From positions 1-45,735 of the forward strand of contig JAQTQO010000007.1 of assembly GCA_028712155.1 (NCBI GenBank): 45,735 bases of DNA. Reading direction: 5' to 3'. The notes under the pieces are model-generated. The model worked only from the letters and a program-made list of their open reading frames with translations. It was not told the DNA's origin and did no database searches. How positions within the stretch are numbered: position 1 is the first letter of the stretch; each line of letters starts with the position of its first letter. Below, in pieces: positions 7,908 to 16,115 of the stretch. A program made the translations under genes and the position numbers. The stretch comes from Patescibacteria group bacterium. GTDB taxonomy: Bacteria; Patescibacteriota; Patescibacteriia; Buchananbacterales; GWA2-38-13.

Positions 7908-10856
7908 TCACTGCTGTGGCGTCGCGCAGTACAGGGCATCGTCCGGCGGCGGATCGAGTCCGGGACTGAACGGACCGGGATCCGAAGTCACGGGACCGCC
8001 CAAGAACAGCCACGAGAGCGTATAGATGGGATCTTTGTCGCCTTCAAGTTGGCCGTTGTTGTCGGCATCCGCCGCATCATTACAGGTCAGGGCGGGCCCC
8101 CAGCCATACAATGCACCCAGCGTGGTAACGGCATCGGTGAGGTCCACCCAGCCGTCGCCGTTGGCATCGCCGCGGCGGAACGTACAGACTTCGTCCATCC
8201 TGTTGTTGCAGTTATTGTCCACCCCATCGCAAAGCTCGGCGGCACCCGGCCGCACGGCCGCCATAGCGTCATTGCAGTCGTTGCCCGCCGTCGCCGCCGT
8301 CGGCGTCGCCGTGCACGTGTTCACCCTCACGCCGGCGGCTTTCGCCATCGTGGCGTCGCAATAGTTGTCATTATCGTCGTCGCAGCCTTCATCGGTGGAA
8401 CCATCGCAGTCGTTGTTCACGTTGTCGCAGATCTCCACCGCATCGGGGTTAACGGTCGCCTTTGCGTCATCACAGTCATCGCCCACGACCGCTGCCGCCG
8501 GAGTTCTGGAACACGCCGTCACTATGACGGCGGCCTTGGCCATCCGGGCATCACACCGGCCGTCTCTATCGTCGTCGCAGCCTTCATCGGTGGAACCGTC
8601 GCAGTCGTTGTCCACGTTGTCGCAAATTTCTACCGTGTTGCCGGTAGTATCCGAACACGTCAGTGCCCCGCCGGTACAGACCATGACGCCTTCTTTGCAC
8701 CGGTCGGCATCAGGGCCGTCGCAGGACACACCCACCCCAGGGTCGTTCGAACCGTCCGGTGTGGCTACATTGCAGTCCTCCGTGGAGACGTTGTTGACGC
8801 CGTTGCACAGATCAACCCCGGAAACGGCGTTGTCGTTGCAAGCCAGGACGCCGGCAACGCAAGCCTGGATACCGTCCTTGCATAAATCAGCATCGGTACC
8901 GTCGCACGCTGCACCCACCCCGGGGTCGCTCGAACCGTCCGGTGTGGCTACGTTACAGTCCTCCGTGGAGACGTTGTTGACGCCGTTGCACAGGTCACGG
9001 TCGACATCATTGGCATCATTGCAGGTGAGCGCCCCGCCGGTACAGGCGATGGTGCCTTCTTTGCACAAATCGGCGTCGGCACCGTCGCAGGCTGCGCCAA
9101 GCGATGGATCACCGGATCCGTCAAGCGTAACTACGTTGCAGTCCTCGGTGGTGGCATCGTTGACGCCGTTGCACAGGTCAACCCCCGAAGCGGCGTCGTC
9201 CACGCACACCAGCATCCCTCCAACGCAAGCTTTCGCCCCGTCCAAGCATAGATCGGCGTCGGTACCGTCGCACCCTTCACCGATCCGGGGGTCGCTTGCA
9301 CCGTCCGGCGTCGCCGCGCTGCAGTCATCCATGGTGTCGCCGTTGCACATTTCGACGGCGCCCGGATGGACGGCCGGATCCCCATCATTGCAGTCGCCGC
9401 TATTGCGCGTATAACCGACCGTGGCGGAACAGCTGAATATGGTCGTTTCCGGACTCCCATACCCGTCGCTATCCGCATCGCGGAACCACAGGAAACCGCC
9501 ATCATCGACGATTTTATTGCAATCATTATCTTTCCCGTCGCACTGCTCCCCCGCGCCCGGGTACACTGCCGGATCCGCATCATTGCAGTCGCCGGACAGA
9601 ACTGCATATCCGTCCGCAGGCAAACCACCTTCGCACGTCCACGAAATTCCAACGTCGGGATCGCCCCACGCGTCCTTGTCGACGTCCGCAAAACCACTCA
9701 GTTCATCCACGAGACCGTTGCAATTATTATCCTTCCCGTCGCAAACTTCGATAGGAACCCAGGGACGGACATTAAAATCATTATCGTCACAATCAGTGAA
9801 TCCACCCCAGGTGCACAGTCCGCTGCCCGGGTTACCAAAACCATCCTTATCATTATCCACACAGGGCGCAAAGCCCGCGTTGAAATTTACCGTCATCAGG
9901 TTAACCGGCAGCGGATCCTTGTAGATTGCGGCCAAATATACTTTGCCGATCCAGCGCGTGCCAGGACCGGGGCCGGCCAACACCGCCGAGGAATTTTCCC
10001 AATTGGCCAGCGTCGGGACCGGATCGGTCCAGCGGTGGATGCTCACCGACTGGTTGACCCATACGGTCAACTCCCGGTCCGTTCCGAAGTTCGACAAGGT
10101 CGCGATAATATGATTGGGCGCATTGGCAACCAGTTTTCCGACTACCACGACGGTAGTCGCCGCCGGATTTCTGTCGTTGTCCTGGCTGTTGCGAAGGCCG
10201 ACACGAACGTCGGCGCCATCCTGGAGAATGTAAAAATTGTTTTCTACCCGGCCGTCTGCGGTTGGCGTACACCCGACCGAACATCCGATGGCAAATAGGG
10301 TCGCCTGCTGGGTGATATTGGCCGGTGCCGCCCAGAGCTCGAAGGTGAACGTATTTTTTTCACGCATGGCGGCATTCAGGCCGACGGTATCGGCATCCGG
10401 CACCAAATCCACCCGGGCACCTTGGACTGGATTGAGAAATTCCAGCCCGCCTTCCGCCGCCGGCAGCCACCGGACATTGCCGCCAAGGTCAGCGGGTTGA
10501 ATCGCAAAGTTGAGATGCTGCGGCCCGGGAAGGGTTGCCACATTTTGCATCACCGTTCCCTGATCTTCATCCATCGGCCAGAACGCCAGTTCCCCAGACG
10601 TTCCCATCGCCCGCGGCGGTGAAGCTTTCGTCGGCGCGACAGGACCGGCCGCCATCTGCATCCGTACCACCTGCACGGCGAAATTTTTTGCCGGCAACGC
10701 TGCGGCGATCATGGCCACGGCCAAAACCCCGCCGGCCGTACACAGCGCTACGACAGACACCGCCACCATGGCTGCCGCTGACACGGTCGTCGCCGACTCG
10801 GTAACAGCGGTTTTCGTAGCCGGAGGTGCAAAAACCCGACGGTTATTCTTGCCCAT
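7908..10856 (-). CDS. Large surface protein with LamG, MopE-type and dockerin repeats
   Basis: The protein is about 982 residues long. ATG 10856 is preferred; a TTG two codons upstream is possible. A hydrophobic segment near residues 27-55 is a membrane anchor or signal sequence. Next comes a LamG/concanavalin-like sugar-binding domain (about 85-310, from GELAFWPMDEDQG). Repeats of the MopE-like pattern DCxDxxxxxxPxxxExCDGxDNNCxGxxDE occur on both sides of a block of four or five repeats of the form CNGVNNxSTEDCNVxTPDGSxDP with CDGxDADLCxxG. A C-terminal dockerin (GDANGDGWVDLTDAV) ends the protein. The many Cys and Asp residues suggest a disulfide-rich, calcium-binding exported protein, possibly for attachment to a host cell or polysaccharide. 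The specific function is unknown. Confidence 0.8.
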   Translation of the reverse strand: MGKNNRRVFAPPATKTAVTESATTVSAAAMVAVSVVALCTAGGVLAVAMIAAALPAKNFAVQVVRMQMAAGPVAPTKASPPRAMGTSGELAFWPMDEDQGTVMQNVATLPGPQHLNFAIQPADLGGNVRWLPAAEGGLEFLNPVQGARVDLVPDADTVGLNAAMREKNTFTFELWAAPANITQQATLFAIGCSVGCTPTADGRVENNFYILQDGADVRVGLRNSQDNDRNPAATTVVVVGKLVANAPNHIIATLSNFGTDRELTVWVNQSVSIHRWTDPVPTLANWENSSAVLAGPGPGTRWIGKVYLAAIYKDPLPVNLMTVNFNAGFAPCVDNDKDGFGNPGSGLCTWGGFTDCDDNDFNVRPWVPIEVCDGKDNNCNGLVDELSGFADVDKDAWGDPDVGISWTCEGGLPADGYAVLSGDCNDADPAVYPGAGEQCDGKDNDCNKIVDDGGFLWFRDADSDGYGSPETTIFSCSATVGYTRNSGDCNDGDPAVHPGAVEMCNGDTMDDCSAATPDGASDPRIGEGCDGTDADLCLDGAKACVGGMLVCVDDAASGVDLCNGVNDATTEDCNVVTLDGSGDPSLGAACDGADADLCKEGTIACTGGALTCNDANDVDRDLCNGVNNVSTEDCNVATPDGSSDPGVGAACDGTDADLCKDGIQACVAGVLACNDNAVSGVDLCNGVNNVSTEDCNVATPDGSNDPGVGVSCDGPDADRCKEGVMVCTGGALTCSDTTGNTVEICDNVDNDCDGSTDEGCDDDRDGRCDARMAKAAVIVTACSRTPAAAVVGDDCDDAKATVNPDAVEICDNVNNDCDGSTDEGCDDDNDNYCDATMAKAAGVRVNTCTATPTAATAGNDCNDAMAAVRPGAAELCDGVDNNCNNRMDEVCTFRRGDANGDGWVDLTDAVTTLGALYGWGPALTCNDAADADNNGQLEGDKDPIYTLSWLFLGGPVTSDPGPFSPGLDPPPDDALYCATPQQ

Positions 10857-10900
10857 ACGCAAAAAAATTTACGATTTATATACCAGCTCAATTATACCAC

Positions 10901-10922
10901 AAAAACGGCCTTCGCGGGCCGT
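10901..10922 (-). terminator. Terminator of the Clp-like ATPase gene
   Basis: Read on the minus strand, ACGGCC pairs with GGCCGT (10922-10917/10910-10905) and is followed by TTTTT. It lies about 100 bases after the stop of the 11023-11973 gene. A TGGTATAAT extended -10 for the large surface protein gene overlaps the region just downstream (about 10890-10898). Confidence 0.6.
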
Positions 10923-11022
10923 CTTGTGGATAATTATCAAAATGAATTTTCGGATTGCACTCCCATGCTTACAGAACCGGCATTACCCTCTTGACTACGG
11001 TAAATAAACGACGAAAAAATCG

Positions 11023-11973
11023 CTAAATCTTTTCGTGCTGGATTTCCGCCAGGACCGCCAGAACGTCTTTTGCGGTCACCTCGGGCACAGGCGCGGACAC
11101 CTCGCCGGAAACTTTGCGCAATGAGACGCGCGACGATGCCTCGTCAATGAGATCAATGGCTTTGTCCGGGAACGATTTGTCTGTCAGCTTCTTGGCAGCG
11201 ACATCCACAGCCGTGGTCAGCGCGGCATCGTTGATGGTGACTCCGTGATGGCGCTCGTAGCGATCCTTCACCCCGCGCAGAATCGCGAGTGTCTGCTCGG
11301 CGGTCGGTTCATCCACCATAATGGGGTGCAACCGCCGGTCGAGTGTGGCGTCTTTCTTGATGAATTTTTCGTACTCGTCGCGGGTGGTCGCGCCCACCAC
11401 CTGCAGGTCGCCGCGCGCCAGCGCCGGTTTCAAAATATCATCGGCGCCGATCGCGCCGGTCGCTTCCCCGGCTTCCGCCAACGTGTGGATTTCGTCAATG
11501 AAGAGAATGATGTGGCGCTGCGACGCGATGATCTCGTCGGCGATGCGTTTCAACCGCTGCTCGAATTCGCCGCGGTACTTGGTGCCGGCGACGATGTTGG
11601 CAAGATCCAGGGCGAGCACCCGCTTGCCGTACAGCGCCGGCGGAACTTTTTTGGCGACGATCGCTTCCGCCAGGCCTTCGGCAATGGCGGTCTTGCCCAC
11701 GCCGGATTTACCCACCAGCACGGGGTTGTTCTTGCTGCGGCGCGTCAGCACTTCGATCACCCGCCCAATTTCGTGTTCGCGTCCGATGACCGGATCGAGT
11801 TTATTCAGGGCGGCCAAGGCCGTCAGATCGCGCGAGTACAGTGCGAGCGTCGGCGCCAGCGGCCGGCGGTTCACGCCGCGCGCCCAGGCGAACACCACCA
11901 CCAGCACGACCAGCACCACGCCGAGAAAAATGAGCTCCGGTTTTAAAATGAAATATTGGATGATCGCCGGCAT
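11023..11973 (-). CDS. Membrane-anchored, single-AAA ClpC/ClpB-like ATPase
   Basis: The 316-residue protein starts with one transmembrane helix (about 10-31, [18 protein letters not shown]) and then carries a single AAA+ module that reads like the first ATPase domain (D1) of ClpA/B/C. Visible motifs are [20 protein letters not shown], Walker [16 protein letters not shown], pore-loop region [14 protein letters not shown], Walker [11 protein letters not shown], sensor 1 GATTRDEY, and the C-terminal [12 protein letters not shown]-like box ([14 protein letters not shown]). The usual N-terminal Clp repeat domain, the second ATPase domain and a ClpP-binding loop are absent. All catalytic motifs look intact, so it is probably an active unfoldase or remodeller at the membrane rather than a broken ClpC. 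Its substrate and partner are unknown. Confidence 0.85.
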   Translation of the reverse strand: MPAIIQYFILKPELIFLGVVLVVLVVVFAWARGVNRRPLAPTLALYSRDLTALAALNKLDPVIGREHEIGRVIEVLTRRSKNNPVLVGKSGVGKTAIAEGLAEAIVAKKVPPALYGKRVLALDLANIVAGTKYRGEFEQRLKRIADEIIASQRHIILFIDEIHTLAEAGEATGAIGADDILKPALARGDLQVVGATTRDEYEKFIKKDATLDRRLHPIMVDEPTAEQTLAILRGVKDRYERHHGVTINDAALTTAVDVAAKKLTDKSFPDKAIDLIDEASSRVSLRKVSGEVSAPVPEVTAKDVLAVLAEIQHEKI

Positions 11974-12031
11974 AGGTTTTAGTTTTTACCCCGCCCGGGT
12001 AACCCAATCCTCTTTTGGGCTCTGTACGGGG

Positions 12032-12060
12032 TTGACAGAACGGCTCTGTTTCATTAATAT
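12032..12060 (+). promoter_or_regulatory. rel promoter
   Basis: TTGACA (12032-12037), a 17-base spacer and TAATAT (12055-12060) form a near-consensus sigma-70 promoter, 67 bases before the rel start codon. Confidence 0.75.
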
Positions 12061-12126
12061 AAGGGCGCACCCGGCGGTAGGAAGTACCTATACCATCCAC
12101 AGAAATTACCGCCTCCGCCTTTCATT

Positions 12127-13650
12127 ATGCCACAAATTCCTTCCCAAGACCAACGTCGCGAGCTCACGCTCGATGACCTCAACAAAGCCATAAAAAACAG
12201 CGGGCTTAAAATTGATTTGGCCGTCGTTGCGCAGGCGTATGAACTCGCCGCCCTGGCCCACCGCGGGCAGCTGCGCTCGTCGGGTGAACCGTTCCTGCAG
12301 CACCCGCTGTGGACTGCCCTGACGCTGGTGGAAATGAAACTCGACCAACCGACGATTGTCGCCGGGTTACTCCATGACGTGCCGGAGGATACCACCTACA
12401 ACCTGGTGGAAATTGAAAAACGTTTCGGGACGGAAGTGGGGCAGCTGGTCACCGGCATTACGAAACTTCGCAAGCTCCACTACCAAGGGGTGGAACGCTA
12501 TGCCGAAAACCTGCGCAAAATGTTCATTTCGATGGCCACCGACGTGCGCGTCGTGCTGATCAAAATGGCCGACCGCCTGCATAATCTGAAAACCATCGGC
12601 TCACTGCCGCCGGAAAAACAGCAACGCATCGCGTTAGAGGTGCTCGACATCTACGCACCGATCGCCAACCGCCTGGGCATGGGTCAGCTGAAAGGTGAAC
12701 TGGAAGACCTCGCCTTTCCGCTCGCCTACCCCGAAGACTGGAAATGGTTCCGCCAGAAGATTCTGCCCCAGTACCAGGTCAAAGTCGAAGAGGTGAACGC
12801 CGTCATCAAGGAAATCCGGAAAATCCTGACGAACAATAAAGTCAAAGTGCTGGACATCCACGGCCGCGCCAAGCACCACTACAGTCTCTACCGCAAGCTC
12901 CTGCAGCCGCAGTACGGCAAAAACCTCAACCTCATCTACGATCTGGTGGCCATCCGCGTCATCGTGTCCAACGCCGACGAATGCTACCAGGCCATGGGCG
13001 CCATCCACACGCGCTTCACGCCCCTGCCCGGCCGCATCAAGGACTATATCGCCCAGCCCAAGCCCAACCACTACCAATCCCTGCACACCACGGTGTTCGC
13101 TGACGGCGGAAAAATCATCGAAGTGCAGCTCCGCGATTCGCGGATGCACCAGCAGGCGGAGTACGGCATCGCCGCCCACTGGCAGTACAAGGAGCTCGGC
13201 AAGCATTTCTTCGCCCGCCTCAAAAAACTGCCGGGATTCCACGCGCACGGCTACATCGTGCCGCGCAAGCTCAAATGGATCGAAGAGCTCGCCACCTGGC
13301 AGCAGGAAGTTTCCGATACCCGGCAGTTCCTGCGGCGCTTAAAGATCGACGCGTTCCGCGACCGCATTTTTGTCTTCACCCCGACCGGCGACGTCATCGA
13401 CCTCCCCGACGAAGCCACCCCGATCGACTACGCCTACTACATCCACACCGACATCGGCAATACCTGCGCGGGAGTCAAAATCAACGGCAAAATGGAAGCT
13501 TTGGACACCAAACTAAAAAACGGCGACGTCGTCGAGATCATCACCGATAAATCGCGCAAATTTCCCAACCGCGACTGGCTGCGATTCGCCAAAACCGCCC
13601 AGGCGCGCAGCAAAATTCGTTCCACCCTCCGGCGACAGCGGCCGGCGTAA
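12127..13650 (+). CDS. rel: RelA/SpoT-type (p)ppGpp synthetase/hydrolase, short form
   Basis: The enzyme makes and degrades the stringent-response alarmone (p)ppGpp. The 507-residue protein has an HD hydrolase domain with [18 protein letters not shown], the HDVPEDT metal-binding motif (His83-Asp84) and [17 protein letters not shown]. The synthetase domain carries [32 protein letters not shown] and [25 protein letters not shown] domain (about 411-470, [16 protein letters not shown]) follows. The protein stops shortly after TGS, so the helical, zinc-finger and ACT domains of full-length Rel (about 700+ residues) are missing. Both active sites look complete. The stop is one base from the convergent parB stop. 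Confidence 0.93.
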   Translation: MPQIPSQDQRRELTLDDLNKAIKNSGLKIDLAVVAQAYELAALAHRGQLRSSGEPFLQHPLWTALTLVEMKLDQPTIVAGLLHDVPEDTTYNLVEIEKRFGTEVGQLVTGITKLRKLHYQGVERYAENLRKMFISMATDVRVVLIKMADRLHNLKTIGSLPPEKQQRIALEVLDIYAPIANRLGMGQLKGELEDLAFPLAYPEDWKWFRQKILPQYQVKVEEVNAVIKEIRKILTNNKVKVLDIHGRAKHHYSLYRKLLQPQYGKNLNLIYDLVAIRVIVSNADECYQAMGAIHTRFTPLPGRIKDYIAQPKPNHYQSLHTTVFADGGKIIEVQLRDSRMHQQAEYGIAAHWQYKELGKHFFARLKKLPGFHAHGYIVPRKLKWIEELATWQQEVSDTRQFLRRLKIDAFRDRIFVFTPTGDVIDLPDEATPIDYAYYIHTDIGNTCAGVKINGKMEALDTKLKNGDVVEIITDKSRKFPNRDWLRFAKTAQARSKIRSTLRRQRPA

Positions 13651-13651
13651 T

Positions 13652-14518
13652 TCACCCGTTGCGGCAAATTTTTTCCACCAGTCCGGCGAGGTCCTCGTCG
13701 GAAAAGAAATCCACTTCGATGCGGCCGGTCGGGCCGGTTTTTTTTACGCGCACTTTGGTGCCGAGCGCCTGTTCCAGTTGCCCCTGGTATGCGAGCGCCT
13801 GCGGGTCAACGCCATGGCGCCGGTGCCGGCGGACGGTGACGACGCGGGCCGCCGCTTCCAGCGCGCGCACGGTCCAATTCTCGCGCAGCGCGCGGCGGAA
13901 AAGTTTGCCCTGATTGTCTTCGGGCACGCCCGCGATGACGCGGGCCGCGCCGGCGGTAATTTTTCCGGCGACCACCGCCTGCTGGATGTCTTCGGGCAGC
14001 GTCAGCAGCCGCAGGGTATTGGTAATGAGGGAACGGCTCTTCCCGACCCGTTCGGCCAGATTTTCCTGCGTGCAATTGAACTCGGAAATGAGGCGCTGGT
14101 AAGCGGTTGCCTCCTCAATCGGATTGAGGCTCTGGCGCTGGATGTTCTCGATCAGCGACAGTTCCAGCTGCTGCTGGCGCTTGACGTCGCGCACCAAAAC
14201 GGGGACCGTTTCGAGCTGCAGAATTTTTGCCGCCCGCAGCCGGCGTTCGCCGGCGATCAGTTGAAACCCGCCGCCCGCCCGCGTCGCTACCAGCGGCTGC
14301 AAAATTCCGTATTGCTTGATCGAGGCGATGAGATCCTCCAACCCTTCGTGATCAAAATCCTTGCGCGGCTGCTCCGGGTTGGGCGCGATCGATTCCGGCG
14401 GTACGCGATGAATTTGATCCGCCGGCACGGCGACCGGCGACGACGGCGGCACGACTTTCGGACTGGCAATTTTTGGGATGAGCGAACTCAACCCCCGACC
14501 AAGACCGCGATGAGCCAT
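13652..14518 (-). CDS. parB: Chromosome-partitioning protein ParB
   Basis: ParB binds parS sites and spreads as a CTP-dependent clamp to segregate the chromosome. The 288-residue protein has the usual N-terminal LGRGLSSLIP box, NPEQPRKDF (about 47-55), GERRLRAA (about 90-97) of the nuclease-like CTP-binding core, the helix-turn-helix ENLAERVGKSRSLITNTLRLL, and a C-terminal region ending FFSDEDLAGLVEKI, which is the usual dimerisation segment. It lies 41 bases downstream of parA in the classical parA-parB order. No parS palindrome was noticed in the window by eye. Confidence 0.96.
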   Translation of the reverse strand: MAHRGLGRGLSSLIPKIASPKVVPPSSPVAVPADQIHRVPPESIAPNPEQPRKDFDHEGLEDLIASIKQYGILQPLVATRAGGGFQLIAGERRLRAAKILQLETVPVLVRDVKRQQQLELSLIENIQRQSLNPIEEATAYQRLISEFNCTQENLAERVGKSRSLITNTLRLLTLPEDIQQAVVAGKITAGAARVIAGVPEDNQGKLFRRALRENWTVRALEAAARVVTVRRHRRHGVDPQALAYQGQLEQALGTKVRVKKTGPTGRIEVDFFSDEDLAGLVEKICRNG

Positions 14519-14559
14519 AGAGCAAGTTTAAAATCAAAAAATGACAATTGAGAATGAGA

Positions 14560-15387
14560 TTACGCCGCGTCTGTTGTTGGCGGTATGGGACCAGCCGGCG
14601 GGGCGTAGTTCTGCGCTTCCGCCTGCTGCAGCATCTGCAGCACTTCCTGCGCGAGCTGCTGGTACGCGCGGCCGCCGCGGGATCCCGGATCGTACTGCAA
14701 AATCGTCTGGCCGTAGCTGGGCGACTCCGACAGCCGGACATTGCGCGGCACGATGGATTGGAAAATGGGATACGGAAAATGCGCCTTCAGCTCGTCGAGC
14801 ACCTGCTGCGAGAGCTTGTTGCGCGCGTCAAACATCGTCACCAATCCGCCGAGCACCGACAGCTCGGGTTTCAGCCGCTCGCGCACCAGGTCAATGGTCT
14901 GCAGCAGCTGCCCCAAACCTTCCAGCGCGTAATACTCCGACTGGATAGGGATCAACAGATGATCGGCGGCCACCAGGCCGTTGACCGTGAGCAGGTCCAG
15001 CGACGGCGGACAATCTATGAGTACGATATCAAAGTCAGATTTCACTTCCAGCAGCGCCTGCTGCAGTTTGTATTCGCGGTCGGTGATATTCACCAGTTCC
15101 ACACGCGCGCCTGCGAGCTCGGCCGATGCCGGCGCAATCCGGTAGCCTTCGTGCGGCGTGGGCTTGAGAATCTGCCGCAATCCGGTTTGACCGGTGAGTA
15201 CGTGATAAATGCTGGAAGTCAGCTCCTGGTGCACCACGCCGACGCCCGAAGTGGCGTTCGCCTGCGGATCCAAGTCGACGAGCAGCACGAATTTTCCCGC
15301 CTGCGCCAGGTACGCGCCCAAGGAAACGGCGCTGGTGGTCTTCCCCACCCCGCCTTTCTGGTTCACCACGGCAATAACCTTGGCCAT
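14560..15387 (-). CDS. parA: Chromosome-partitioning ATPase ParA (Soj)
   Basis: ParA is a Walker-type ATPase that binds the nucleoid and moves ParB-parS complexes. In the 275-residue sequence the deviant Walker A KGGVGKTTSA occupies residues 11-20, followed by LLVDLDPQANATSG (Walker A' region) and LIDCPPSLDLLT (Walker B). Length and motif order match Soj-type ParA. It starts just inside the tRNA-Leu side of the window and is co-oriented with parB. An AT-rich stretch with TATACT and TATAAT at 15395-15412 (read on the minus strand) lies just upstream and probably contains the promoter. Confidence 0.96.
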   Translation of the reverse strand: MAKVIAVVNQKGGVGKTTSAVSLGAYLAQAGKFVLLVDLDPQANATSGVGVVHQELTSSIYHVLTGQTGLRQILKPTPHEGYRIAPASAELAGARVELVNITDREYKLQQALLEVKSDFDIVLIDCPPSLDLLTVNGLVAADHLLIPIQSEYYALEGLGQLLQTIDLVRERLKPELSVLGGLVTMFDARNKLSQQVLDELKAHFPYPIFQSIVPRNVRLSESPSYGQTILQYDPGSRGGRAYQQLAQEVLQMLQQAEAQNYAPPAGPIPPTTDAA

Positions 15388-15452
15388 AGATACCTATTAT
15401 ATGATAAGTATAGCAAACTTCCAGGTAAACAAGTAAAAATTTTTCATGCGGT

Positions 15453-15481
15453 TTGACAATACCGTTCGTTTATTGCACAAT
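15453..15481 (+). promoter_or_regulatory. Putative tRNA-Leu promoter
   Basis: TTGACA (15453-15458), a 17-base spacer and CACAAT (15476-15481) lie 12 bases before the tRNA-Leu 5' end, consistent with transcription starting very near the mature end. Confidence 0.6.
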
Positions 15482-15493
15482 CAACGTACTCAC

Positions 15494-15580
15494 GCCGCGG
15501 TGGCGGAATAGGCAGACGCACGGGACTCAAAATCCCGCGAGGGCAACCTCATGAGAGTTCGATTCTCTCCCGCGGCACCA
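15494..15580 (+). tRNA. tRNA-Leu (CAA)
   Basis: The acceptor stem is GCCGCGG/CCGCGGC with encoded CCA. The anticodon loop CTCAAAA is closed by CGGGA/TCCCG and gives anticodon CAA. A long variable arm (class II) and the T-loop TTCGATT are present. All arms pair. Confidence 0.95.
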
Positions 15581-15624
15581 TTTTGGCGCAGAGAAAAAAT
15601 GCGCACCGAATTTTTTGCATACCC

Positions 15625-15653
15625 TTGCGCAGAATCGCAATCACCGCTACAAT
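15625..15653 (+). promoter_or_regulatory. Putative tRNA-fMet promoter
   Basis: TTGCGC (15625-15630) and TACAAT (15648-15653) are separated by 17 bases and lie about 60 bases upstream of the initiator tRNA. Confidence 0.5.
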
Positions 15654-15713
15654 ACCGAAGCGGACTACCTCGCGGTTGTGCGGGGCATACACGCAGAGGA
15701 AAATTACGGTTGA

Positions 15714-15790
15714 CGCGGGGTAGAGCAGCCCGGCAGCTCGCCAGGCCCATAACCTGGAGGTCGTGGGTTCAAATCCCACCCCCGCAACCA
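15714..15790 (+). tRNA. Initiator tRNA-Met (CAT) with unusual anticodon arm
   Basis: The sequence begins CGCGGGGTAGAGCAGCC and ends CCCCGCAACCA. C1 is unpaired with A72, A11 pairs with T24, and CCA is encoded, all marks of a bacterial initiator. The anticodon arm is CCAGG-CCCATAA-CCTGG. Only two of the three conserved G-C pairs are present (position 29-41 is A-T), and the near-universal U33 before the anticodon is C33. The rest of the molecule looks normal. Confidence 0.95.
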
Positions 15791-15849
15791 AATTCTTCAA
15801 CAGGCGGGGCAACACGCCCCGCCTGAATGGTAAAAAAATTCAACAGCAT

Positions 15850-15882
15850 GGCTGGGTAGCTCAGCGGTAGAGCAATGCCTTT
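15850..15882 (+). pseudogene. 5' half of a degenerate tRNA-Met copy
   Basis: Positions 15850-15881 match the first 32 bases of the intact CAT tRNA at 15908, with a single change (A4 to T). The match breaks off in the anticodon loop, right after TT, where the left arm of a 19-bp inverted repeat begins a few bases later. Confidence 0.8.
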
Positions 15883-15885
15883 TCA

Positions 15886-16010
15886 CCCCACACCTTTCAA
15901 CGTTCGCGGCAGGGTAGCTCAGCGGTAGAGCAATGCCTTCATAAGGCAGTGGTCGCGGGTTCGAATCCCGCCCCTGCTACCAAGAATTTCCAACGTTGAA
16001 AGGTGTGGGG
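15886..16010. repeat. 19-bp perfect inverted repeat flanking tRNA-Met
   Basis: CCCCACACCTTTCAACGTT at 15886-15904 is exactly complementary to 15992-16010. The arms enclose the complete CAT tRNA (15908-15982) and are themselves flanked by the two halves of a second tRNA copy (15850-15882 and 16015-16052). The whole insert sits in the anticodon loop of the outer copy. Confidence 0.85.
15908..15982 (+). tRNA. tRNA-Met (CAT), probably elongator
   Basis: The acceptor GGCAGGG pairs with CCCTGCT (first pair G-T), the D-arm is GCTC/GAGC, the anticodon loop is TTCATAA, the T-arm GCGGG-TTCGAAT-CCCGC is canonical, and CCA is encoded. Pair 27-43 is an A-G mismatch. CAT could also be read by lysidine-modified tRNA-Ile2; the elongator-Met assignment is by overall resemblance only. 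The gene lies inside a 19-bp inverted repeat nested in another copy of itself. Confidence 0.85.
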
Positions 16011-16014
16011 CAAG

Positions 16015-16052
16015 TAAGGCAGTGGTCGCGGGTCCGAATCCCGCCCCTGGTA
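16015..16052 (+). pseudogene. 3' half of a degenerate tRNA-Met copy
   Basis: The segment repeats the 3' half of the intact tRNA from the T of the anticodon onward with two changes: the T-loop reads TCCGAAT instead of TTCGAAT, and the acceptor 3' strand reads CCCTGGT. No CCA follows. Joined to the 5' half it would give an acceptor stem with mismatches at two positions, so the outer copy is probably not functional as it stands. Confidence 0.8.
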
Positions 16053-16115
16053 ATAAAAACTGGATAAGCAAAAGATGACCCCCGCCCCAGCTATTTTTTA
16101 TAAAATCTACCTCGT

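Noticed and set aside
7860-8885. 341-residue plus-strand frame
   Set aside because: It is antisense to the repeat-rich surface protein; its own repeats mirror the MopE-like repeats.
8640-9330. Tandem DNA repeat as a mobile element
   Set aside because: The repeats keep frame and encode the CDGxDADLC/CNGVNN protein repeats, so they belong to the gene.
13652-15387. parS site near parAB
   Set aside because: No palindrome close to TGTTTCACGTGAAACA was noticed by eye; a computed scan is needed to exclude it.
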